Shown here one piece after another: positions 23,371-37,419 of a stretch of 38,310 nt of DNA; the stretch's first letter is position 1, and every line of letters starts with the position of its first letter. The notes below the pieces were generated by a model. That model was not told the origin of the DNA and ran no database searches. It worked only from the letters and a program-made list of their open reading frames with translations. The translations under genes were made by a program, and so were the position numbers. Source of the DNA: Saccoglossus kowalevskii (taxonomy: Eukaryota; Hemichordata; Enteropneusta; Harrimaniidae); assembly GCF_000003605.2 (NCBI RefSeq), contig NW_003148484.1, positions 1 through 38,310 on the forward strand, given 5' to 3'.

Positions 23371-25123
23371 CTGTGGTGATATGGGTTTTTGATCTGCACC
23401 CTGTGTTACATCACACTATGGTGATATGGGTTTTGATCTGCCCTGTGTTACATCACACTGTGGTGATATTGGTTTTTGATCTGCCCTGTATTACATCACA
23501 CTGTGGTGATATGGGTTTTTGATTGGCCCTGTGTTACATCACACTGTGGTGATATGGGTTTTTGATCTGCACCCTGTGTTACATCACCCTGTGGTGATAT
23601 GGGTTTTTGATCTGCTACCTTGTGTTACATCACACTGTGGTGATATGGGTTTTTGATCTGCACCCTGTGTTACATCACACTGTGGTGATATGGGTTTTTG
23701 ATCTGCACCTTGTGTTACATCACACTGGTCATATGGGTTTTTGATCTGCCCTGTGTTACATCACACTGTGGTGATATGGGTTTTTGATCTGCCCTGTGTT
23801 ACATCAGACTCTGGTGATATGGGTTTTTGATCTGCACCCTGTGTTACCTCACACTGTGGTGATATGGGTTTTTGATCTGCACCCTGTGTTACATCACTCT
23901 GTGGTGATATTGGTTTTTGATCTGCACCCTGTGTTACATCACACTGTGGTGATATGGGTTTTTGATCTGCACCCTGTGTTACATCACACTGTGGTGATAT
24001 TGGTTTTTGATCTGCACCCTGTGTTACATCACACTATGGTGATATGGGTTTTTGATCTGCACCCTGTGTTACACCCCTCTGTGGTGATATGGGTTTTTGA
24101 TCTGCACCCTGTGTTATATCACACTGGTGATATGGGTTTTTGATCTGCACCCTGTGTTATATCACACTGTGGTGATATGTGTTTTTGATCTGCTACCTGT
24201 GTTATATCACACTGTGGTGATATGGGTTTTTGATCTGCACCCTGTGTTACACCCCACTGTGGTGATATGTGTTTTTGATCTGCTACCTGTGTTATATCAC
24301 ACTGTGGTGATATGGGTTTTTGATCTGCACCCTGTGTTACATCCCACTGTGGTGATATGTGTTTTTGATAATGCTACCTGTGTTACACCCCACTGTGGTG
24401 ATATGGGTTTTTGATCTGCGCCCTGTGTTACATCACACTGTGGTGATATGGGTTTTTGATCTGTCCTGTGTTACATCACACTGTGGTGATATGGGTTTTT
24501 GATCTGCACCCTGTGTTACATCACACTGTGGTGATATGGATTTTTGATCTGCTACCTTGTGTTACATCACACTGTGGTGATATGGGTTTTTGATCTACAC
24601 CCTGTGTTACATCACAATGTGGTGATATGGGTTTTTGATCTGCACCCTCTGTTACATCACACTTTGGTGATATGGGTTTTTGATCTGCCCTGTGTTACAT
24701 CCCACTGTGGTGATATGGGTTTTTGATCTGCACCCTGTGTTACATCACACTGTGGTGATATGGGTTTTTGATCTGCCCTGTGTTACATCACACTGTGGTG
24801 ATATGGGTTTTTGATCTGCACCCTGTGTTACATCACACTGTGGTGATATGGTTTTTTTTATCTGCCCTGTGTTACATCACACTGTGGTGATATGGGTTTT
24901 TGATCTACACCCTGTGTTACATCACACTGTGGTGATATGGGTTTTTGATCTGCCCTGTGTTACATCACACTGTGTGTGATATGGGTTTTTGATCTGCTAC
25001 CTGTGTTACATCACACTGTGGTGATATGGGTTTTTGATCTGCACCCTGTGTTACATCACACTGTGGTGATATGGGTTTTTGATTTGCACCTTGTGTTACA
25101 TCATACTGGTCATATGGGTTTTT

Positions 25124-25549
25124 GATCTGCCCTGTGTTACATCACACTGTGGTGATATGTGTTTTGGATCTGCCCTGTATTACATCACACTGTGGTGATA
25201 TGTGTTTTGGATCTGCCCTGTGTTACATCACACTGGTGGTATGGGTTTTTAATCTGTCCTGTGATACATCACACTGTGGTGATATGGGTTTTTGATCTGC
25301 TCTGTGTTACATCACACTGTTGTGATATGTGTTTTGGATCTGCCCTGTATTACATCACACTGTGGTGATATGTGTTTTGGATCTGGCCTGTGTTACATCA
25401 CACTGGTGGTATGGGTTTTTGATCTGCACCCTGTGTTACATCACACTGTGGTGATATGTGTTTTTGATCTGCCCTGTGTTACATCACACTGTGGTGATAT
25501 GTGTTTTGGATCTGGCCTGTGTTACATCACACTGGTGGTATGGGTTTGT
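25124..25549 (+). repeat. 41/43-bp subarray with GTTTTGGATC
   Basis: Ten monomers of 43, 43, 41, 43, 43, 43, 41, 45, 43 and 41 bp total 426 bp. Diagnostics are GTGTTTTGGATC (T to G before GATC), CTGTATTAC, and the 41-bp form CACTGGTGGTATGGG. A 170-bp tetramer (43+43+41+43) is repeated at offset 170 (25167 and 25337). A later partial repeat lies at offset 129. Private changes include CTGTTGTGATATG near 25318 and GGGTTTGTGATC near 25542. This is the most compact local variant family in the window. Confidence 0.88.
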
Positions 25550-25599
25550 GATCTGCACCCTGTGTTACATCACACTGTGGTGATATGGGTTTTTGATCT

Positions 25600-26325
25600 G
25601 CACCCTGTGTTACATCCCACTGTGGTGATATGGGTTTTTGATCTGCCCTGTGTTATATCCCACTGTGGTGATATAGGTTTTTGATCTGCACCCTGTATTA
25701 CATCACACTGTGGTGATATGGGTTTTTGATCTGCACCCTGTGTTACATCACACTGTGGTGATATAGGTTTTTGATCTGCCCTGTATTACATCACACTGTG
25801 GTGATATGGGTTTTTGATCTGCACCCTGTGTTACATCACACTGTGGTGATATGGGTTTTTGATCTGCACCCTGTGTTACATCACACTGTGGTGATATGGG
25901 TTTTTGATCTGTCCTGTGTTACATCACACTGTGGTGATATGGGTTTTTGATCTGCACCCTGTGTTACATCCCACTGTGGTGATATGTGTTTTTGATCTGC
26001 TACCTGTGTTACACCCCACTGTGGTGATATGGGTTTTTGATCTGCACCCTGTGTTATATCACACTGTGGTGATATGGGTTTTTGATCTGCTACCTGTGTT
26101 ATATCACACTGTAGTGATATGTGTTTTTGATCTGCACCCTGTTTTAAATCACACTGTGGTGATATGTGTTTTTGATCTGCACCCTGTGTTACATCCCACT
26201 GTGGTGATATGGGTTTTTGATCTGCACCCTGTGTTACATCCCACTGTGGTGATATGGGTTTTTGATCTGCACCCTGTGTTACATCACACTGTGGTGATAT
26301 GTGTTTTTGATCTGCACCCTGTGTT
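25600..26325 (+). repeat. 0.73-kb block repeated at 32713-33436
   Basis: TGTTATATCCC with GATATAGG starts the match (25651 and 32764). The offset changes from 7113 to 7111 where the later copy has a 43-bp monomer in place of a 45-bp one. Then come CTGTATTAC, a second GATATAGG, GATCTGTCC, the CTACC/ACACCCC monomers and one TTTTAAATC monomer. The copies differ at TTTTTGATC against TTTCTGATC near 26215 and 33326. Confidence 0.82.
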
Positions 26326-26481
26326 ACATCACACTGTGGTGATATGGGTTTTTGATCTGCACCCTGTGTTACATCACACTGTGGTGATATGGATTTTTGA
26401 TCTGCTACCTTGTGTTACATCACACTATGGTGATATGGGTTTTTGATCTGCACCCTGTGTTACACCCCTCTGTGGTGATAT

Positions 26482-27342
26482 GGGTTTTTGATCTGCACCC
26501 TGTGTTATATCACACTGGTGATATGGGTTTTTGATCTGCACCCTGTGTTATATCACACTGTGGTGATATGTGTTTTTGATCTGCTACCTGTGTTATATCA
26601 CACTGTGGTGATATGGGTTTTTGATCTGCACCCTGTGTTACACCCCACTGTGGTGATATGTGTTTTTGATCTGCTACCTGTGTTATATCACACTGTGGTG
26701 ATATGGGTTTTTGATCTGCACCCTGTGTTACATCCCACTGTGGTGATATGTGTTTTTGATCTGCTACCTGTGTTACACCCCACTGTGGTGATATGGGTTT
26801 TTGATCTGCACCCTGTGTTATATCACACTGTGGTGATATGGGTTTTTGATCTGCTACCTGTGTTATATCACACTGTGGTGATATGTGTTTTTGATCTGCA
26901 CCCTGTTTTAAATCACACTGTGGTGATATGTGTTTTTGATCTGCACCCTGTGTTACATCCCACTGTGGTGATATGGGTTTCTGATCTGCACCCTGTGTTA
27001 CATCCCACTGTGGTGATATGTGTTTTTGATCTGCTACCTGTGTTATATCACACTGTGGTGATATGGGTTTTTGATCTGCACCCTGTGTTACACCCCACTG
27101 TGGTGATATGTGTTTTTGATCTGCACCCTGTGTTACATCCCACTGTGGTGATATGGGTTTTTGATCTGCACCCTGTGTTACATCCCACTGTGGTGATATG
27201 GGTTTTTGATCTGCACCCTGTGTTACATCCCACTGTGGTGATATGGGTTTTTGATCTGCGCCCTGTGTTACATCACACTGTGGTGATATGGGTTTTTGAT
27301 CTGTCCTGTGTTACATCACACTGTGGTGATATGGGTTTTTGA
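26482..27342 (+). repeat. longest phase-constant run of 45-bp monomers
   Basis: After one CACTGGTGAT monomer (43 bp) near 26515, about eighteen successive 45-bp monomers keep phase until a GATCTGTCC monomer near 27300. This produces the longest open frame in the window (26488-27342, 284 codons, TTG start), which is a by-product of uninterrupted 45-bp spacing. The first part matches 12390-12925 (offset 14092); the remainder adds CTACC, ACACCCC and four ATCCCAC monomers. Confidence 0.85.
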
Positions 27343-27969
27343 TCTGCACCCTGTGTTACATCACACTGTGGTGATATGGATTTTTGATCTGCTACCTTGT
27401 GTTACATCACACTGTGGTGATATGGGTTTTTGATCTACACCCTGTGTTACATCACAATGTGGTGATATGGGTTTTTGATCTGCACCCTCTGTTACATCAC
27501 ACTTTGGTGATATGGGTTTTTGATCTGCCCTGTGTTACATCCCACTGTGGTGATATGGGTTTTTGATCTGCACCCTGTGTTACATCACACTGTGGTGATA
27601 TGGGTTTTTGATCTGCCCTGTGTTACATCACACTGTGGTGATATGGGTTTTTGATCTGCACCCTGTGTTACATCACACTGTGGTGATATGTGTTTTTGAT
27701 CTGCTACCTGTGTTATATCACACTGTGGTGATATGGGTTTTTGATCTGCACCCTGTGTTACATCCCACTGTGGTGATATGTGTTTTTGATCTGCTACCTG
27801 TGTTACACCCCACTGTGGTGATATGGGTTTTTGATCTGCACCCTGTGTTATATCACACTGTGGTGATATGGGTTTTTGATCTGCTACCTGTGTTATATCA
27901 CACTGTGGTGATATGTGTTTTTGATCTGCACCCTGTTTTAAATCACACTGTGGTGATATGTGTTTTTGA

Positions 27970-28060
27970 TCTGCACCCAGAGTTACATCCCACTGTGGTG
28001 ATATGGTTTTCTGATCTGCACCCTGTGTTACATCCCACTTTGAGTGATAATGGGTTTTTG
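27970..28060 (+). repeat. irregular junction between two satellite blocks
   Basis: Unique changes are packed here: GCACCCAGAGTTACATC (near 27974), ATGGTTTTCTGATC (near 28003) and CCCACTTTGAGTGATAATGGG (near 28036-28056). To the left is the TTTTAAATC/TTTCTGATC context; to the right is the CACTGTGGGGATAT/CACGCTG core, entered without its usual heptamer start. It looks like a recombination or deletion joint. Confidence 0.75.
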
Positions 28061-29221
28061 ATCTGCTACCTGTGTTATATCACACTGTGGGGATATGGGT
28101 TTTTGATCTGCTGCCTGTGTTACATCACGCTGTGGTGATATGGGTTTTTGATCTACACCCTGTGTTATATCCCACTGTGGTGGTATGGGTTTTTGATCTG
28201 CACCCTGTGTTACATCACACTGTGGTGATATGTGTTTTTGATCTGCACCCTGTGTTACATCCCACTGTGGTGATATGGGTTTTTGATCTGCACCCTGTGT
28301 TACATCCCACTGTGGTGATATGGGTTTTTGATCTGCACCCTGTGTTACATCCCACTGTGGTGATATGGGTTTTTGATCTGCACCCTGTGTTACATCACAC
28401 TGTGGTGATATGGGTTTTTGATCTGCCCTGTGTTACATCCCACTGTGGTGATATGGGTTTTTGATCTGCACCCTGTGTTATATCACACTGTGGTGATATG
28501 GGTTTTTGATCTGCCCTGTGTTACATCACACTGTGGTGATATGGATTTTTGATCTGCTACCTTGTGTTACATCACACTGTGGTGATATGGGTTTTTGATC
28601 TACACCCTGTGTTACATCACAATGTGGTGATATGGGTTTTTGATCTGCACCCTCTGTTACATCACACTTTGGTGATATGGGTTTTTGATCTGCCCTGTGT
28701 TACATCCCACTGTGGTGATATGGGTTTTTGATCTGCACCCTGTGTTACATCACACTGTGGTGATATGGGTTTTTGATCTGCCCTGTGTTACATCACACTG
28801 TGGTGATATGGGTTTTTGATCTGCACCCTGTGTTACATCCCACTGTGGTGATATGGGTTTTTGATCTGCACCCTGTGTTACATCCCACTGTGGTGACATG
28901 GGTTTTTGATCTGCACCCTGTGTTACATCACACTGTGGTGATATGGGTTTTTTTGATCTGTCCTGTGTTACATCACACTGTGGTGATATGGGTTTTTGAT
29001 CTGCACCCTGTGTTACATCACACTGTGGTGATATGGGTTTTTGATCTGCACCCTGTGTTACATCACACTGTGGGTGATATGGGTTTTTGATCTGCACCCT
29101 GTGTTACATTCCACTGTGGTGATATGGGTTTTTGATCTGCACCCTGTGTTACATCCCACTGTGGTGATATGGGTTTTTGATCTGCACCCTGTGTTACACC
29201 CCACTGTGGTGATATGGGTTT

Positions 29222-29896
29222 TTGATCTGCCCTGTGTTACATCCCACTGTGGTGATATGGGTTTTTGATCTGCACCCTGTGTTACATCCCACTTTGGTGA
29301 TATGGGTTTTTGATCTGCACCCTGTGTTACATCCCACTTTGGTGATGTGGGTTTTTGATCTGCACCCTGTGTTATATCCCACTGTGGTGATATGGGTTTT
29401 TGATCTGCACCCTGTGTTATATCACACTGTGGGGATATGGGTTTTTGATCTGCTACCTGTGTTACATCACCCTGTGGTGATATGGGTTTTTGATCTACAC
29501 CCTGTGTTATATCCCACTGTGGTGGTATGGGTTTTTGATCTGCACCCTGTGTTACATCACACTGTGGTGATGTGGGTTTTTGATCTGCACCCTGTGTTAT
29601 ATCCCACTGTGGTGATATGGGTTTTTGATCTGCCCTGTATTACATCCCACTGTGGTGATATGGGTTTTTGATCTGCACCCTGTGTTACATCCCACTTTGG
29701 TGATATGGGTTTTTGATCTGCACCCTGTGTTATATCACACTGTGGGGATATGGGTTTTTGATCTGCTACCTGTGTTACATCACACTGTGGTGATATGGGT
29801 TTTTGATCTGCACCCTGTGTTACATCACACTGTGGTGATATGGGTTTTTGATCTGCACCCTGTGTTACATCACACTGTGGGTGATATGGGTTTTTG
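29222..29896 (+). repeat. diverged heptamer-like blocks
   Basis: Monomers follow the heptamer theme (ATCCCACTTTGG, CACTGTGGGGATAT, GTGGTGGTATG, GATGTGGG) but with altered members. CACCCTG stands where CACGCTG is standard (near 29469), CTACC replaces TGCC, and an extra CACTTTGGTGATGTGGG monomer is inserted. A second, shorter version starts at about 29627 with CTGTATTAC. A standard heptamer follows at 29896, so these may be older relatives or mosaics of it. Confidence 0.75.
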
Positions 29897-30461
29897 ATCT
29901 GCCCTGTGTTACATCCCACTGTGGTGATATGGGTTTTTGATCTGCACCCTGTGTTACATCCCACTTTGGTGATATGGGTTTTTGATCTGCTACCTGTGTT
30001 ATATCACACTGTGGGGATATGGGTTTTTGATCTGCTGCCTGTGTTACATCACGCTGTGGTGATATGGGTTTTTGATCTACACCCTGTGTTATATCCCACT
30101 GTGGTGGTATGGGTTTTTGATCTGCACCCTGTGTTACATCACACTGTGGTGATGTGGGTTTTTGATCTGCACCCTGTGTTATATCCCACTGTGGTGATAT
30201 GGGTTTTTGATCTGCCCTGTGTTACATCCCACTGTGGTGATATGGGTTTTTGATCTGCACCCTGTGTTACATCCCACTGTGGTGATATGGGTTTTTGATC
30301 TGCACCCTGTGTTACATCTCACTGTGGTGATATGGGTTTTTGATCTGCTACCTGTGTTACATCACACTGTGGTGATATGGGTTTTTGATCTGTCCTGTGT
30401 TACATCACACTGTGGTGATATGGGTTTTTAATCTGCACCTTGTGTTACATCACACTGTGGT

Positions 30462-31802
30462 GATATGTGTTTTTGATCTGCACCCTGTGTTACATCCCAC
30501 TGTGGTGGTATGGGTTTTTGATCTGCACCCTGTGTTACATCCCACTGTGGTGATATGGGTTTTTGATCTGCACCCTGTGTTACATCCCACTGTGGTGACA
30601 TGGGTTTTTGATCTGCACCCTGTGTTACATCACACTGTGGTGATATGGGTTTTTGATCTGTCCTGTGTTACAGCACACTGTGGTAATATGGGTTTTTGAT
30701 CTGCACCCTGTGTTACATCCCACTGTGGTGATATGGGTTTTTGATCTGCACCCTGTGTTACATCACACTGTGATGATATGTGTTTTTGATCTGCACCCTG
30801 TGTTACATCCCACTGTGGTGGTATGGGTTTTTGATCTGCACCCTGTGTTACATCCCACTTTGGTGATATGGGTTTTTGATCTGCTACCTGTGTTATATCA
30901 CACTGTGGGGATATGGGTTTTTGATCTGCTGCCTGTGTTACATCACGCTGTGGTGATATGGGTTTTTGATCTACACCCTGTGTTATATCCCACTGTGGTG
31001 GTATGGGTTTTTGATCTGCACCCTGTGTTACATCACACTGTGGTGATATGTGTTTTTGATCTGCACCCTCTGTTACATCACACTTTGGTGATATGGGTTT
31101 TTGATCTGCCCTGTGTTACATCCCACTGTGGTGATATGGGTTTTTGATCTGCACCCTGTGTTACATCACACTGTGGTGATATGGGTTTTTGATCTGCCCT
31201 GTGTTACATCACACTGTGGTGATATGGGTTTTTGATCTGCACCCTGTGTTACATCCCACTGTGGTGATATGGGTTTTTGATCTGCACCCTGTGTTACATC
31301 CCACTGTGGTGACATGGGTTTTTGATCTGCACCCTGTGTTACATCACACTGTGGTGATATGGGTTTTTGATCTGTCCTGTGTTACATCACACTGTGGTGA
31401 TATGGGTTTTTGATCTGCACCCTGTGTTACATCACACTGTGGTGATATGGGTTTTTGATCTGCACCCTGTGTTACATCACACTGTGGGTGATATGGGTTT
31501 TTGATCTGCACCCTGTGTTACACCCCACTGTGGTGATATGGGTTTTTGATCTGCCCTGTGTTACATCCCACTGTGGTGATATGGGTTTTTGATCTGCACC
31601 CTGTGTTACATCCCACTTTGGTGATATGGGTTTTTGATCTGCTACCTGTGTTATATCACACTGTGGGGATATGGGTTTTTGATCTGCTGCCTGTGTTACA
31701 TCACGCTGTGGTGATATGGGTTTTTGATCTACACCCTGTGTTATATCCCACTGTGGTGGTATGGGTTTTTGATCTGCACCCTGTGTTACATCACACTGTG
31801 GT
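30462..31802 (+). repeat. 1.34-kb copy of the 7165-8505 HOR segment
   Basis: The constant offset is 23297 across GTGGTGGTATG, GACATGGG, GATCTGTCC-TTACAGCAC, GTGGTAATATG, CTGTGATGATATG, the CACGCTG core, CACCCTCTG, CACTTTGG, a second GACATGGG and the GTGGGTGATATG monomer. The translations of 30653-31147 and 7356-7850 are identical. The match ends at about 8506/31803, where GATGTGGG stands against GATATGTG. This is the longest high-identity pair at long distance that I found. Confidence 0.85.
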
Positions 31803-32075
31803 GATATGTGTTTTTGATCTGCACCCTGTGTTACATCCCACTGTGGTGATATGGGTTTTTGATCTGCACCCTGTGTTTACATCCCACTGTGGTGATATGG
31901 GTTTTTGATCTGCACCCTGTGTTACATCCCACTGTGGTGATATGGGTTTTTGATCTGCACCCTGTGTTACATCACACTGTGGTGATATGGGTTTTTGATC
32001 TGTCCTGTGTTACATCACACTGTGGTGATATGGGTTTTTGATCTGCACCCTGTGTTACATCACACTGTGGTGATA

Positions 32076-32505
32076 TGGATTTTTGATCTGCTACCTTGTG
32101 TTACATCACACTGTGGTGATATGGGTTTTTGATCTACACCCTGTGTTACATCACAATGTGGTGATATGGGTTTTTGATCTGCACCCTCTGTTACATCACA
32201 CTTTGGTGATATGGGTTTTTGATCTGCCCTGTGTTACATCCCACTGTGGTGATATGGGTTTTTGATCTGCACCCTGTGTTACATCACACTGTGGTGATAT
32301 GGGTTTTTGATCTGCCCTGTGTTACATCACACTGTGGTGATATGGGTTTTTGATCTACACCCTGTGTTACATCACAATGTGGTGATATGGGTTTTTGATC
32401 TGCACCCTCTGTTACATCACACTTTGGTGATATGGGTTTTTGATCTGCCCTGTGTTACATCCCACTGTGGTGATATGGGTTTTTGATCTGCACCCTGTGT
32501 TACAT
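32076..32505 (+). repeat. hexamer-type block with shortened second copy
   Basis: GGATTTTTGATCTGCTACCT, CTACACCC/CACAATG, CACCCTCTG/CACTTTGG and 43-bp monomers occur in hexamer order. Then CTACACCC/CACAATG and CACCCTCTG/CACTTTGG recur near 32356 without the 46-bp leader. A T9 marker follows at 32608, as after complete hexamer pairs. Confidence 0.78.
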
Positions 32506-35500
32506 CACACTGTGGTGATATGGGTTTTTGATCTGCCCTGTGTTACATCACACTGTGGTGATATGGGTTTTTGATCTGCACCCTGTGTTACATCACACTG
32601 TGGTGATATGGTTTTTTTTTATCTGCCCTGTGTTACATCACACTGTGGTGATATGGGTTTTTGATCTACACCCTGTGTTACAGCACACTGTGGTGATATG
32701 GGTTTTTGATCTACACCCTGTGTTACATCCCACTGTGGTGATATGGGTTTTTGATCTGCCCTGTGTTATATCCCACTGTGGTGATATAGGTTTTTGATCT
32801 GCCCTGTATTACATCACACTGTGGTGATATGGGTTTTTGATCTGCACCCTGTGTTACATCACACTGTGGTGATATAGGTTTTTGATCTGCCCTGTATTAC
32901 ATCACACTGTGGTGATATGGGTTTTTGATCTGCACCCTGTGTTACATCACACTGTGGTGATATGGGTTTTTGATCTGCACCCTGTGTTACATCACACTGT
33001 GGTGATATGGGTTTTTGATCTGTCCTGTGTTACATCACACTGTGGTGATATGGGTTTTTGATCTGCACCCTGTGTTACATCCCACTGTGGTGATATGTGT
33101 TTTTGATCTGCTACCTGTGTTACACCCCACTGTGGTGATATGGGTTTTTGATCTGCACCCTGTGTTATATCACACTGTGGTGATATGGGTTTTTGATCTG
33201 CTACCTGTGTTATATCACACTGTGGTGATATGTGTTTTTGATCTGCACCCTGTTTTAAATCACACTGTGGTGATATGTGTTTTTGATCTGCACCCTGTGT
33301 TACATCCCACTGTGGTGATATGGGTTTCTGATCTGCACCCTGTGTTACATCCCACTGTGGTGATATGGGTTTTTGATCTGCACCCTGTGTTACATCACAC
33401 TGTGGTGATATGTGTTTTTGATCTGCACCCTGTGTTACATCCCACTGTGGTGATATGGGTTTTTGATCTGCACCCTGTGTTACATCCCACTGTGGTGATA
33501 TGGGTTTTTGATCTGCACCCTGTGTTACATCACAATGTGGTGATATGGGTTTTTGATCTGCACCCTCTGTTACATCACACTTTGGTGATATGGGTTTTTG
33601 ATCTGCACCCTGTGTTACATCCCACTGTGGTGATATTGGTTTTTGATCTGCACCCTGTGTTACATCACACTGTGGTGATATGGGTTTTTTTATCTGCCCT
33701 GTGTTACATCACACTGTGGTGATATGGGTTTTTGATCTACACCCTGTGTTACATCACACTGTGGTGATATGGGTTTTTGATCTGCCCTGTGTTACATCCC
33801 ACTGTGTGTGATATGGGTTTTTGATCTGCACCCTGTGTTACATCCCACTGTGGTGATATGGGTTTTTGATCTGCACCCTGTGTTACATCCCACTGTGGTG
33901 ATATGGGTTTTTGATCTGCACCCTGTGTTATATCACACTGTGGTGATATTGGTTTTTGATCTGCACCCTGTGTTATATCACACTGTGGTGATATTGGTTT
34001 TTGATCTGCACCCTGTGTTACATCACACTGTGGTGATATGGGTTTTTGATCTGCATCCTGTGTTACATCACACTGTGGTGATATGGGTTTTTGATCTACT
34101 ACCTGTGTTACATCACACTGTGGTGATATGGGTTTTTGATCTACTACCCTGTGTTACATCACAATGTGGTGATATGGGTTTTTGATCTGCACCCTCTGTT
34201 ACATCACACTTTGGTGATATGGGTTTTTGATCTGCACCCTGTGTTACATCCCACTGTGGTGATATGGGTTTTTGATCTGCACCCTGTGTTACATCCCACT
34301 GTGGTGATATGGGTTTTTGATCTGCACCCTGTGTTACATCACACTATGGTGATATGGGTTTTTGATCTGCACCCTGTGTTACATCACACTGTGGTGATAT
34401 GGGTTTTTGATCTGCCCTGTATTACATCACACTGTGGTGATATGGGTTTTTGATCTGCCCTGTGTTACATCACACTGGTGATATGGGTTTTTGATCTGCA
34501 CCCTGTGTTACATCACACTGTGGTGATATGGGTTTTTGATCTGCTACCTTGTGTTACATCACACTGTGGTGATATGGGTTTTTGATCTGCACCCTGTGTT
34601 ACATCACACTGTGGTGATATGGGTTTTTGATCTGCACCTTGTGTTACATCACACTGGTCATATGGGTTTTTGATCTGCCCTGTGTTACATCACACTGTGG
34701 TGATATGGGTTTTTGATCTGCCCTGTGTTACATCACACTCTGGTGATATGGGTTTTTGATCTGCACCCTGTGTTACATCACACTGTGGTGATATGGGTTT
34801 TTGATCTGCACCCTGTGTCACATCACACTGTGGTGATATTGGTTTTTGATCTGCACCCTGTGTTACATCACACTGTGGTGATATGGGTTTTTGATCTGCA
34901 CCCTGTGTTACATCACACTGTGGTGATATTGGTTTTTGATCTGTACCCTGTGTTACATCACACTTTGGTGATATGGATTTTTGATCTGCACCCTGTGTTA
35001 CACCCCACTGTGGTGATATGGGTTTTTGATCTGCACCCTGTGTTATATCACACTGGTGATATGCGTTTTTGATCTGCACCCTGTGTTATATCACACTGTG
35101 GTGATATGTGTTTTTGATCTGCTACCTGTGTTATATCACACTGTGGTGATATGTGTTTTTGATCTGCTACCTGTGTTACACCCCACTGTGGTGATATGGG
35201 TTTTTGATCTGCTACCTGTGTTATATCACACTGTGGTGATATGTGTTTTTGATCTGCACCCTGTTTTAAATCACACTGTGGTGATATGTGTTTTTGATCT
35301 GCACCCTGTGTTACATCCCACTGTGGTGATATGGGTTTTTGATCTGCACCCTGTGTTATATCACACTGTGGTGATATGGGTTTTTGATCTGCTACCTGTG
35401 TTATATCACACTGTGGTGATATGTGTTTTTGATCTGCACCCTGTTTTAAATCACACTGTGGTGATATGTGTTTTTGATCTGCACCCTGTGTTACATCCCA

Positions 35501-36269
35501 CTGTGGTGATATGGGTTTCTGATCTGCACCCTGTGTTACATCCCACTGTGGTGATATGGGTTTTTGATCTGCACCCTGTGTTACATCACACTGTGTTTTT
35601 GATCTGCACCCTGTGTTACATCCCACTGTGGTGATATGGGTTTTTGATCTGCACCCTGTGTTACATCCCACTGTGGTGATATGGGTTTTTGATCTGCACC
35701 CTGTGTTACATCCCACTGTGGTGATATGGGTTTTTGATCTGCACCCTGTGTTACATCACACTGTGGTGATATGGGTTTTTGATCTGTCCTGTGTTACATC
35801 ACACTGTGGTGATATGGGTTTTTGATCTGCACCCTGTGTTACATCACACTGTGGTGATATGGATTTTTGATCTGCTACCTTGTGTTACATCACACTGTGG
35901 TGATATGGGTTTTTGATCTACACCCTGTGTTACATCACAATGTGGTGATATGGGTTTTTGATCTGCACCCTCTGTTACATCACACTTTGGTGATATGGGT
36001 TTTTGATCTTTCCTGTGTTACATCCCACTGTGGTGATATGGGTTTTTGATCTGCACCCTGTGTTACATCACACTGTGGTGATATGGGTTTTTGATCTGCC
36101 CTGTGTTACATCACACTGTGGTGATATGGGTTTTTGATCTGCACCCTGTGTTACATCACACTGTGGTGATATGCGTTTTTTTATCTGCCCTGTGTTACAT
36201 CACACTGTGGTGATATGGGTTTTTGATCTACACCCTGTGTTACATCACACTGTGGTGATATGGGTTTTT

Positions 36270-37110
36270 GATCTGCCCTGTGTTACATCACACTGTGTGT
36301 GATATGGGTTTTTGATCTGCTACCTGTGTTACATCACACTGTGGTGATATGGGTTTTTGATCTGCACCCTGTGTTACATCACACTGTGGTGATATGGGTT
36401 TTTGATCTGCACCTTGTGTTACATCACACTGGTCATATGGGTTTTTGATCTGCACCCTGTGTTACATCACACTGTGGTGATATGGGTTTTTGATATGCAC
36501 CTTGTGTTACATCACACTGGTCATATGGGTTTTTGATCTGCCCTGTGTTACATCACACTGTGGTGATATGGATTTTTGATCTGCCCTGTGTTACATCACA
36601 CTGTGGTGATTTGGGTTTTTGATCTGCACCCTGTGTTACATCACACTGTGGTGATATGGGTTTTTGATCTGCACCCTGTGTTACATCACACTGTGGTGAT
36701 ATTGGTTTTTGATCTGCACCCTGTGTTACATCACACTGTGGTGATGTGGGTTTTTGATCTGCACCCTGTGTTACATCACACTGTGGTGATATTGGTTTTT
36801 GATCTGCACCCTGTGTTACATCACACTATGGTGATATGGGTTTTTGATCTGCACCCTGTGTTACACCCCACTGTGGTGATATGGGTTTTTGATCTGCACC
36901 CTGTGTTATATCACACTGGTGATATGGGTTTTTGATCTGCACCCTGTGTTACATCACACTGTGGTGATATGTGTTTTTGATCTGCTACCTGTGTTATATC
37001 ACACTGTGGTGATATGGGTTTTTGATCTGCACCCTGTGTTACATCACACTGTGGTGATATGGGTTTCTGATCTGCACCCTGTGTTATATCACACTGGTGA
37101 TATGGGTTTT
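36270..37110 (+). repeat. further copy of the 3.6/13.5/15.3-kb block
   Basis: Starts at CTGTGTGTGATAT (near 36293) and ends with the two CACTGGTGAT monomers near 36912 and 37090, as in 3585-4425. It contains an extra pair of CACTGGTCATATG monomers (near 36430 and 36520, 90 bp apart) and a GTGATTTGGG/GATGTGGG segment shared with 18721-19186. It is therefore a mosaic of two blocks. Confidence 0.8.
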
Positions 37111-37419
37111 TGATCTGCACCCTGTGTTACATCCCACTGTGGTGATATGTGTTTTTGATCTGCTACCTGTGTTACACCCCACTGTGGTGATATGGGTTTT
37201 TGATCTGCTACCTGTGTTATATCACACTGTGGTGATATGTGTTTTTGATCTGCACCCTGTTTTAAATCACACTGTGGTGATATGTGTTTTTGATCTGCAC
37301 CCTGTGTTACATCCCACTGTGGTGATATGGGTTTCTGATCTGCACCCTGTGTTACATCCCACTGTGGTGATATGGGTTTTTGATCTGCACCCTGTGTTAC
37401 ATCACACTGTGGTGATATG

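Noticed and set aside
26488..27342. Longest + strand open frame (284 codons), a possible repeat protein
   Set aside because: It is only the consensus 15-codon frame over monomers that happen to stay in 45-bp phase. It begins at TTG, has no upstream signals, and ends where a 43-bp monomer shifts the frame.
35048..35716. Open frame of 222 codons on the - strand
   Set aside because: It is the reverse-strand stop-free frame of the satellite, and its reading changes partway at the 35-bp deleted monomer. Overlap with + strand frames in the same DNA is expected from the repeat, not from real genes.
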